Position numbers and translations under genes: made by a program. A stretch of DNA of 64,000 nt from Acanthochromis polyacanthus (taxonomy: Eukaryota > Chordata > Actinopteri > Pomacentridae), in the NCBI RefSeq assembly GCF_021347895.1, contig NC_067117.1, positions 32,866,067 through 32,930,066 of the forward strand, given 5' to 3'. Of this stretch, positions 13,701 through 25,700 are shown piece by piece (within the stretch, counting starts at the first letter, position 1; the number at the start of each line of letters is the position of its first letter). Below the pieces are notes generated by a model, which was not told where the DNA came from, made no database searches, and was given only the letters and a program-made list of their open reading frames with translations.

Positions 13701-16700
13701 GTCAAAACGCAGCCAAAAAACAAAAGCTTTTCCAAAATCTGTCCAAAATGACATAGATATTTGTAGAATCCCTTTGTATTTGTCCAAAATGACTCAAAGT
13801 GTGTCCAAAACTACCAAATAAAACGTCCAGAAAGCATCACTAATGTTCTAAAATTACTTTAAATGACTCAGAATTTGTTCTTAATTACACAAACTGGTCC
13901 AAAATGATTTGATAATTGTCCAACAAGACTTGTGTATTGACTTGAATTGTCCGAAATGACTTAAAATGCATCCGAAACTACACAAAAAAATGTCCAAAAA
14001 TGACTTTATATGACTCAGAATATGTCCATAATAATGTAAACTGGTCCAAAATTATTTGATAATTGTTGCAAACAACTTATAGTTGTCCATAATGACTCAA
14101 AATGTATTCAACAGAACAGAATGTCCAGAAAGCATAAAAAATGTTCTAAAATGACTATAAAATTTCTCAGAATTTGTCCATAACAACACAAACTGGTCCA
14201 AAAATGATTTGATTGTCCAAACAACTTAAAATTGTCCTAAATTGATCCAAAATAACAGAAAACGGATATCTAAGTGTTTAAAACGTTAAGCCAATAGCTG
14301 ATAAATGGTCTAATTTTTTAAACATTTCAGCCAAAATTGCTGAGTTTTTGTCAAGTGATCGTTAGTCACAATTTAGTCCCTCGTGGCTCTACATATGCAC
14401 CAAGGAGTACAGAATTTGTAATTCTTTACAGAATTCATAATGAGCAAACATTTCATTTTTGGCAAAATTTAAAAATGGCACATGCAGCATGAAGTAATTT
14501 TGATGAAGTATCACGATTTTGAGCTGAAATTTAGTTGTTATCTGATAGGATAACGTGATAGATGATTTGTTCCATTGAAGACCATCAGAAACTTCAGCTT
14601 CTAAAATATTCTGTCTGTTCTTGCAGTTTTTGGCTGATAAATGGTGTCATTTTGTGATTTTTTTTTATTTATTTTTTTTTTTTTAGACAAACATTTCAGT
14701 CTTGTAGGTTTGGATTTTAGAGGGTTAATTATGAATAAATGTCCCTCTTCATTTTCACTACAGCAGAGAAAACCAACAGATGATTGACTTGAAATGTGCC
14801 CTTGATATTTCCTCTGGTTTTAGACCGAACGCCCCGCTGCGACTCTCTGCTCCCAGAATGCTTTGCTCCAGTCGCTGCTGCGGTTGTGTGACGTGGGATT
14901 CGGTGTCGGCGGCTCACAGAGGCAGCAGCTCAACATCGGTGCCATGAAGACGCTGTGTGTCCTGATGGAGAGGACGCCACGCACACACAGCGACAGGTAC
15001 ACGAACACACAGCAGGCTTTAGAGAGAATATTAATCAGTTAGTTCATTCATTTATTCCACCTTTATTTAAACTCACAGCACACTAAGCTGTCAAGGCCTC
15101 ATTTATAGTGTAGCTGAATGAGAAAGAAAAGATGTGTGCACACAAAAAGGAAGCCTGGATGACAATAAATATATTTAAAGGCAAAGCCAGTATTATATGA
15201 TTAAATAAGTAAGATTAAAAGTTCCCCACAAGGATATAAGTGAGCTTTAATTGTTGTCGACATAAAGTTAAACTAGACTTTTCAAGTTCAGTAAAAACAG
15301 CATCAGCAGCATAATTCTGTTAGTGAGAACTCACATTAAAGCACAGCACTGAGGTAAAAACAAGCAGCAAGATGTCCATAAATACAGCTATGAACAAATA
15401 ACACAAACTTTTAAAGACTGTGTCGTATCATGACAGTCTGGAGTTTCCAGTGACTCCTATAACCCTGACTTTCCCACTAAAATAAACACGAGTCTTTGTC
15501 ACAATAAACAATCATTCATGTTGGTTCTTTCATAGATTCATTAAAGATCTTCTGGAAATAGCATAAAATCTGTTGGGTTAAAAATATACATATAGTAATG
15601 CTATCAGGAAACAGCTCAGAGAGGAGTATTGGAATTATCACCAGTAATTAATCTGCTGATACATGCAAGAGTATCAGCAGAGTCAGTTCCTTCATTTTGA
15701 TGCAGGAAGTCGTATCTTAGACAGTTTTTTTCATCTAATATCCTTTTAGTTTGCTAGATGAAGGTCACAGCGCCATGCCTTTCCCGTTAAGCATTTGATT
15801 TGAATGGAACAGTGAAAAGAAACCCAGAAGTGAGCAGTATCATCCTCCTGTATAGTTGCAGTAAAGTCACTCAGAACTTAATATGTCACCGTAATCCAAC
15901 ACTCAGTGATCCCAACTCTGTGCAGAAGTTCCCATAAATGTGTGGCACTTGGAGTTTTTTTTTCTTTCGCTCTTCTGTCCAGTTCATCATAAACCAGCTC
16001 CATGGGGTTTAAGTCTGGAGACTGTGCTGCCACTCCATGTTTTCAAGCTCACCATCTTGTTCTTTTTTTCCTAAGGTAGTTCTGGCGTAGCTTGGACTTA
16101 AGTTTTGGGTCATTATCTTGCTGTAGGATGAACCCCTGACCAACTAGGAACGTACCACAGGGTACTGCATGGTGCTGCAGAATGCTGTGGTAGATGTTTT
16201 GGTTCAGAGTTCCTCTCAGTCTGTACAAGTCACCGACCCTGGATCCAGCAAAACAGCCCCAGACATCATGCTTCCTCCTCCATGTTGATGTCACACACTT
16301 AAGAACAATCCTTTCTCCTAGCTTTCAAAGCTTTGAAATTTTGATTCATCAGTTTATAATACGTTCTTCCAGTTTTCAGTAGTCCATTGGCGATGTTTCA
16401 TGGCCCAGGCAAGCCTCTTTTTCTTATTGTGAAGCTTTGCCGATGACTTTGTTGCTGCAACTTTATCTGTAGAACCTCGAAGTCTTCTCCTCACAGTTGA
16501 AACTGAGACTTGCTTACTACGACCACTATTAAGTTGTGTTTGAAGCTGTCGTCCTGTGAGCCGCCTGTCACACAAGCTGCTGACTCTCAGAAACTTGTCC
16601 TCTGATTTTGTCGTTGCTTTGGGTCTTCCAGATCTCTTCCTGTCAAAGTTTCCTCCAGTTTCTGAGTGCCTTTTGATGGTAAAGGAAACTGCACTCAGTG

Positions 16701-19700
16701 ACACCTTGACTTTCTTTGCAATTTCTCTGTAGGAATGACCTTCATTTTTAAGTTTCATGATGGTCTGTCTCTCTTCCATTGTTAATTGCTTTTTCCTCGA
16801 CATGTTTCCTACTTTCTGCAGTACAATACTGTACTGCTGCACCCAACGTGACTCCTGTCCTATACTGGAATTCACAGCCAGCTAAACTCCCCTGTACCGC
16901 ATCCTCCAAGGAGCAGGCCAGTGTTGCAGATGAACGGATTTAATACAAGACAGTGTGACGCTGAAATGGACATACAGAAATACAGAAAGGCGTTGGTCAA
17001 TAACAATACTAATTGCTTGTGACATTCAAATTTAAAATTACCTCATAATTTATTGATTATAGGTCCAGGGGCATATAGGTCCATATTGGTCCAGTTAGTG
17101 ACCTGGGGTCTAGTATGTAGTGGATTAAAAGTAATCGAAACATTGGAATAAGTGGAGGAGTCGTTTCTAAACTAGGTAAATAATTAACGCTAAGCTACAT
17201 TGGAAGTGGGCCCAAAGCCTGAAATCCGTGTTTACATTATAAACGTACTAACGGAGCAGCGGCCACAACACCGCAAGCATGTCAAAACAATTACAGATAT
17301 ACGCTTTAGCAATATTATCGAACATATCTACTCACTTAAATGCCAGTCGAAGGTCTGGGAACGAACTGACAACAAACGAAACTAGATTAGCATTTAGCGC
17401 TAATGAAGCTGGGGGAACTTCCTGTCAAAGCCGATTGGTTGAGGCTGTAGTGACGTGGCCACTGACTGAAGGAGCGCTAACTGACAGACCTCCACCCCCT
17501 GGAGGCCTGGTGGGAGATTAGTCTCATGCTGTCTTCATTGGAAAAAAAATGCACTTCTTTTCAAAATAAGGCCATTTCTAAGTGACCCCAAACTTTTGAA
17601 CGGTAGTGTGTATATATATTGAAAAGGTGAAGTAGTTGCAAATGTCTGTAAAAAATGGTATTTATATTTGACTGAAATACAGCAAATCAGTGTAATTTTA
17701 CAGCCATACATTGTTAGGACAAAATAGTATCTGTAAATGTACAAACTTTGGGTGTTTGGATTTTGACCTTTTTTTTTTTTTTTTTGGCAAATTTAGGTGC
17801 ATGTAAAAACTTTTTTTGCATTTAATTAATTAATTTATCTATCTATATTTTTTATGCAATTAACTGTCATTTAACAGATTTTCCCTGTTTTCTCGAATTA
17901 CAGATAATGAGTAAAAACAGGCCAAAACTGTAAATGCAGTCAACTTACAAAACTTGTATGTATTTTTCAGTTTTGGATAACCTTACCTTTTTTTTTTTTT
18001 TTTAATTTCTGGCACTTCACCACTTACCTTTGTACCAGTTCACACTATTCACTGGACTTGAACTACTTGAATTTCAGTTTTAAAAAATAGAAAACTTGAG
18101 GTGTTCTAAAAATTTTGACTGATAATGTGTATACAATATACATATGTTTTTATTATTACTGTTTTGTCATAATTTGGTCACATGTCTGGACACATAATGT
18201 GTAAAAGTGAGCTTTTGATTGATCTAAACTCCCAGATATTTGTACTCTATTCATTCAAATGATCAACTTTGTGACCACAGATGTTGGTGAAAAAAAAATG
18301 ATTCAATGGGTAATGAATCCTTTATTTCTAGTTAAACCTTCTTTCTTCTTCTATCAGATATAGTTCTTAGTACCATTGTTAACATTTTAGACTGAATTTT
18401 CTCCTCCTTAATGCACTGACAGTTTTCATTCCAGTTTATATTTGTCCCATTAAATCCAAACTATTTTCAAACCTACCAACTAAAGAAGATTTAAACTGTG
18501 AATATGTAAACAAAGGAGGTTTAGAGATGTGGCTGGAACCTGTTTGTTCAGTGACATAAACTATGTTTTAATACTCTGAAGCCTCTAATTAAACTGCAGA
18601 GCGTACAGGATTACACACACTCAGATATGATGCAACGCTCAGCTGTGTGTAACACCGTGTGTGTGTCACTGACTCAGCGGTTGTGTAACGTCTGACTGTA
18701 AACTACCTGCAGTGATTTACTGTCACCACGGTGACGCTGCTGAGACAGAAATAACTGGAATGAGCCAGAGAGACAACTTCAGCTGTGTAGGTTTCTGGAA
18801 ATAAACAGCTGTGGTTAAAAGAACAGAAGGAAATGTATGAGAGTATTTATTGTAATGATAATCATATTTTTTAAAGTTACGGACAGTAACTTATCCAGGG
18901 AGACTACTGCCAGATAGCCCAGTTTGTGATTCATCAACGGCAGCTGATGTTTTGTCATCAAATTTGATCTTTATTGTAACGTAACAAACCATCCAAACCA
19001 ATGGTGGGTTTAGTTTTATACACTGCTCAAAAAAATTAAAGGAACACTTTTTAATCTAAGTATTGCATCAAATCAGTGAAACATGTGGGATACTGATCTG
19101 GTCAAGTAAGTAACAGAGGAGGTTTTTAGTCAGTTTCAGTTGCTTTGGTGTTCATAAAATTAACAACAGATGCACTAGAGGGGTAACAATGAGACAACCC
19201 CCAAAACAGGAATGAATTTATCAGTGAAGGCCACTGACATTTTTTTCCTTCCTAATGTTTTCTGACTGTTTTTCAATAGTTTCGCATTTGGCTAGTGTCA
19301 CTGTCACTACTGGTAGCATGAGGCGATACCTGGACCCTACAGAGGTTGCAGAGGCAGCCTAACCCCTTACACGATGGCACATCAATGTGTGCCATTGCCA
19401 AAAGGTTTGCTGTGTCTCCCAGCACCGTCTCAAGAGCATGGAGGAGATTCCAGGAGACAAGCAGTTACTCGAGGAGAGCTGGACAGGGCTGCAGAAGGTC
19501 CTCAGCCCATCAGCAGGACAGCTATCTGCTCCTTTGTGCGTGGAGGACCAGGATGAGCGCTGCCAGAGCCCTACAAAATGACCTCTAGCAGGCCACTGGT
19601 GTGAATGTCTCTGACCAAACATTCAGAAAGAGATTTAATGAGAGTGGTCTGAGGGCCCAGCGTCCTCTAGTGCTCGCTGACTGGCACCGTGGAGCTCGGT

Positions 19701-22700
19701 TGACATTTGCCATAGAACACAGGAATTGGCAAGTCCACCACTGTTGCCCTGTGCTTTTCACAGATGAGAGCAGGTTCACCCTGAGCACATGTCACAGACA
19801 TGAAAGGGTCTGGAGAAGCCGTGGAGAACGTTATGCTGCCTGTAACATTGTTCAGCATGACCGGTTTGGTGGTGGGTCAGTGATGGTCTGAGGAGGCATA
19901 TCCATTGAGGGACACACAGACCTCTACAGGCTGGACAGTGGCATTCTGACTGCCTTTAGGTATCTGGATGAAATCCTTGGATCCATTGTCAGACCCTACA
20001 CTGGTGCAATGGGTGGATTCCTTCTGGTGCATAACAATGCCTGGCCTCATGTGGTAAGAGAATTCATGCAGTTCCTGGAGGATGAAGGAATTGACACCAT
20101 TGACTGGCCCCAATACTCACCTGACCTAAATCCAATACAATGCCTTTGGAACATTATGTTTTGTTCCGTCCGACACCACCAGGTTGCTCCTCAGACTGTC
20201 CCGGAGCTCAGTGATGCCCTGGTTCAGATCTGGGAGGAGATACCCCAGGAGACCATCCATCGTCTCATTCGGAGCTTGTCCCAATATTGTCAGGCTGCAT
20301 ACAAGCATATGGAGGTCATACAAACTACTGAGTACTGTTTTGAGTTGCTGCCAACGAATTTCAGAAAATGGACCAGTCTGCCACATCAGTTTTTCACTTT
20401 GATTTTTGGAATGTCTTGAATTTAGCCCTCCTGGTGGTTGATAATTTTCATTCCCATCAAACAATGTGGCATCTTTTCATTCCTAACACATTATCCAGTC
20501 CATATCAAGGTAAATATCCAGTTTGTTTTTGTTCCCCTCATTGAAATATGATGTATTTTCAAAGTGTTCCTTTAATTTTTTTGAGCAGTGTAGTTCTATG
20601 AGTCCTAAGTGGTTGATCAAAGAATTTCAGAGCAGAACTTTCTGCACAGTGTTTGTTTTCCTCCTGCTTCACTCTTGACTTGGTTTTCTTTGTTTTAAGA
20701 TGTATTTTGCACTCTTGCCTGTATGAATTTGTAGTATTGATGATTAAAACCTTGTGCCAGTGTTTGCTGCTGCAGAGGGTCACATCTGTACTGTTTTTCT
20801 CCCTCAGGTTGGGGTCTGTGCTGCAGGTGATTTATACGAGTGTTTCAGCAGACAGCCGACTACAGACAGTTTCAGAGTGTTTGTCCGTCCTCACGTCGAT
20901 GTGTGACCATCAGACGTTGGCAGAGCAGCTCTGCTCTCAGCACGGTGAGATAAAGCTGCACTGATTTGAATTTATCTGTGGTTAGGGATGTTTGGATCCA
21001 ATATCCAGTATCAGAGTGATGGCTAAGTAGCCGGGGCTATTTGAGCCAGCTAACAGGAATTAGCTGAGTTTATCCCATCATAATAAAGTCTTAGCGAAGT
21101 AGTCGGTACTATTCAAGCTAGTAACCTTTAGCAGGAATTAGCTAAGTTTATCCCATCATAATAAAGTCTTAGTTAAGTAATTGGTGGTACTTATGCTAGT
21201 AACCTTTAGCAGAAACTTGCTAAGTTTATCCCATCATAATAAAGTCTTAGTTAAGTAACTGGTGGTACTTAAGCTAGTAACCTTTAGCAGAAACTGGCTA
21301 AGTTTATCCCATCATAATAAAATCTTAAGTAACTGGTGGTACTTAAGCTATTAACAATTATCAGAAATTAGCAAAATTTGTTCCATCATGACAAACTCTC
21401 AGCTCGGTAGCCGGTGCCCCTCAAGCTAGTAAACATTAGCAGGAATTAGCTAAGTTTGCCCCTTCATAATAAAATCTTAGCTAAGTAATTGGTGCTACTT
21501 AAGCTAGTAACCGCAAGCAGGAATTAGCAAAGTTTGTTTCATCACGACAGAGTGATAGCTATGTAGCTGGTCCCACTCAAGCTAGTAAACATTAGCAGGA
21601 ATTCGCTAAATTTGTCCCATCATAATAAAGTTTTATCCAAGTAATTAGTGCGACTTAAGCTAGTATCCATGAGCAGGAATTGGCTAAATTTGCTCCGTCA
21701 GGACAAAATTTTTATCAAAGTAGTTGATGCTACTCAAGATATTTTGGTTAGCAGAACTTAGTGACATTTTGTTCCCCTGTGGCAGAGTGCTAGCTAAATA
21801 ACCGGGTCCACTCAACCTATTAACTGTTAGCAGGAATTGGTTAAATTTATTCCATCATAACAAAGTGATAACTATGTGGTTGGTACTACTCAAGCTAGTC
21901 ACCATCAGCAGGAATTATCTAAAGTTGTTCCATCTTGATTTAGTGATAGCCAAGTAGCTAGTGCTAAGCTAGCTCCCAATTCCAGATGACTCATTGCTAG
22001 CTAAACCCCCACAATGCTGTCTGCTTGCCAACATAAACTGGCCATAGCCTGAGTGATACCTCTTCTTGTCACAAAAGAAACTGAAAAAGCTGAATATTTT
22101 TGATTGTTTGCTTTTATCTTCAGATCCTTGTGTTTTCCTGAAATTATTCCAGTTTATCAGAAGCAGACCAGACAACCAGGCAGCACACACAGACTGGATC
22201 TTACTGGACCTGAAGGTAACTCAGGATGGAGGTGTACAATACAAGTGTTTTGGCCTCTGTGTGTTTTAAATTTTACATTATGTTTGTGTCTCAGGTGGTT
22301 CGTTTGTTGAGCAGATTGTTGACTCAGGGAGCTCAGAGTCTGAAGAGCAGCTGTCAGTGTTATACTGAGGTAAAACTTCTTCACCTTCTGCTCTGTTTTA
22401 CTGTGTCATGACACCAAACTCTGCTTCGTCTTTTCTACAAGAGTTTCACTTCTTGGTCTACAGCTGGTTCAGACGGTGGTGATCGCCTTCCATCGTCAGT
22501 GGTTGGATCTTCGTGGTTCTCAGGAGCTGACGGACTCAACAGGTCAGTCACATTTCAGATTTAAAACTCTGAATTCCAAACAGTATCTGAATGGCTTTTT
22601 TGCTTTTTTTTCCCCACTGCAGTATAAAGTCCTGCACCTCTTTGGAAACAGAGCAACCATGACTAGGAGAGAGAACTCATAATTATTGTCTGTGCAGGAT

Positions 22701-25700
22701 GACACAGTCAGAATGCCAAAAAACAAAACATGAAAGCTGAATTTCTTTGTTTTATTAAATTGCAAAAACCTATTGGTCACAGTTGAGTCACTCGTGGCTT
22801 TTTAGTTGCACCAAGTTGTGCTTTTTGGAAGGGTTAGGGTTTTTTTGTTATTGAAAATTGGTTATTTTGGCAAGTTTTTAAAACGGTAAACATAAAAAAA
22901 GTTGATTTAAATGAAATGTGGTGATTTTAAGAAAAGATTTCATCAAGTTTTCTGACAAAACGACATGTCACAGATGAGGAGTTTAAGGATTGACAAAAGC
23001 TGGAACCAACATGTTCAACATTTTTCCACATGTCTACAGATGTTACCAGCACTTAAAAAAAACAATGGATGCTCTACATAATACAGATATTTAACTTTTT
23101 ACATTTTTAATTTGTTTCCATTCTTGTCTCTCTTCTGCTCTGTGTGTAAATGCAACCTGCAGTTCAACAAAAAAAAACTTCCTGAATTTTTGGCAGGTGG
23201 CTGTTAATCACATCTGAGTCATTTTTTTTCTTGGTGGCATCAAGGAATGCAGACTTTTATTTATTTATTTATTTTTTACAGAATCTGGTTAGAACAAATG
23301 GTTTATTTATTTTTTTTTAGAATTTTCAAATGAGAACTGCAGAATGAAGTGGGGTTTTTTTCTCACAACTTGAAGCTTAGATTTGGTTAAGTTTTCCAAT
23401 AGAAATGCATGTTATAGATGAATATATCCAACAATTCTTTCTGTTTTTACAATAAAGTCTCAGCTAAGTAGTTGATGCTACTCAAGCTAGTAACCATTAG
23501 CGGGAATTAGCTAAGTTCATTCTGTCCAAATAAAGTTTTAGCAAAGTTATTGGTGCTACACAGGCTAGTAAAGATTAGCAGGAATTAGCTAAGTTTGTTC
23601 CATTGTGACAGTGTTAGCTAAGTGGCCGGCGCTATTTAAACTAGTAACTGTTAGCAGGAATTAGCTGAATTTATTCTGTCATAACAGAGTGATAGCTAAG
23701 TAGTCGGTGCTACTCAAGGTTTAACACCATGTCCATGTACAGATAAACATGAATCCACATTATGTCACAACTTTGCAACAATATATAACAATAGTTCTTT
23801 GTAATTTCGTTTATCAGTAAACATGGCTGTGATAATCCTCTGTTTGAAAATGTTGCTCGTTCTTTTGACTTTTCGATTTCTCCGTGAAGTCACTTTTCAC
23901 CACCCAGATTATTATTATGATCAGTTTATTTAAAATATGTTTATGGTGTGTTTCCCCTCCAGATGTGGCTCCGCCCCTGCAGCGGTGGTGGTCCGGCCCA
24001 GCGGCGGCGCTGCTCAGAGAGTGTCTGCTGCTGCTGCACTGGCTGCTGCTACACCACGGCAGCTTCTCAGAGAGCTGCAGACCGCTGCTGCACATGTATG
24101 ACCAGGTGATCCCTGCAGTCCGAGACACGCTGAGGAAGATCCCCGGGCTGAGCGAGAGCGAAGGTACAAAACAGAAGATAAACAGATTCAGATGTACAGG
24201 GTTCTCACCAGGATTTTTTTCAGCGTAACGGCAGGTCCTCCTGCACGCGCGTGCAATAGACGGGAACGGGTCAATCGACAGGAAAGTACGGCTGAGGTGG
24301 GGAGACATAAATTAACCTAGATAGGCACCCAGTCAATTTAAAACAAACGCACATGGCGTTATCTGTCAAAATAACAGCGCAGCGGCCCTAATCACAGTGT
24401 TAACCCTTCCTGTTCGGCCTGTGGTCAGGAAGCCCGGGGTTAACCCCCTTCACTTCCTCAGCAGTCGCAGAGGCAAAGACACAGGAGCCCAGCCGTATCG
24501 AAGAACACTGCAGCCTTTATTGTCTATAAACAGTGGCTGAACCACACAGTAAGGCCAACCCAGCAACTACACACCTCTCCACCTCTACCGACTGCCGTCT
24601 CGGGCTGCATTCAAGGTAGCTTGGACATCTCGCTCTCCCCCTCTCTCCCACACACACACGCTGCTCTCTCTCCCTCTCTCATGACGGAGCCACACACTCT
24701 CATAACAACAGCGTAATCTTTGAAATGCGCTGGCATAGCGGCCCTAATCACAGCGTAATCTTTTAAACTGAGCGTAACGGGCCGTTATGACAGTGTAACG
24801 GGCTGTTATGCTGAAATGCGCTGGCGAGAACCCTGATGTAGTGGATCAGGAATGTTTCTGCAAAAGGACGCTATCAGGCTGCAGCTTTTTATACTCAACC
24901 AAAGACTCTACCCACTGATTTTATCTGAACTCACCTGTGAATTTATGACATTATAGACACTCCTGAACACTCCTGCTGCTCAAACACTGATGAACCTTCC
25001 AGACCAGGGCTGTCGAACTCATTTTAGTTCAGGGCCACATTCAGCTCAGTTTGATCTCCAATGAGCTGGACCAGTAAAATCACAGCGTAATATCCTATAA
25101 ATAATGACAACTCCACATTTTTCTCTTCATTTAGTGTAAAAAAAAAAAAAAAAGTACATTCTGAAAATGTTCACATTTAATTAACTATTTTTCTTACAAA
25201 ACATCACAAACACCCTAAAATTTCTTAAGAAAAATTAGTGCAATTTCAAAAATATTCTGCCTTAGTTTATACCAACAGGGTTCCACCATACCAAAACTGT
25301 TTTTACTGAGATTATGTTGCACAATGTTCAGGATCTTTAAATGTTTCCACGGTAATGATTCATTTTCACAGGGTCAGTTTTAACACTTTGCAAAGTCAGT
25401 TGGGCCTTATGTTTTCCACCTCTGTTCAGGACACACATTTCACTCGTCACTACTTTGTTTTAATCTCTCAACTATCACTAAAGAATTTTGTTTGAGATTA
25501 ATAAAGTTTCATCTCATATCTCCTAACTTATCTTTAAAAGTTTGTTCCATAGAGTCTCTATACGTTGCCGTGTGGCACTGAAAGACTAGTTTTGTACGTG
25601 AGCTAACAGAATGCTCTATTCCACCCTCTGGAAGCAGCTCCTGTTAGATTTCTCTTCACGGTGGTTCATTTTTCACAGCAGTATAAAGTTCTGAACGTCT

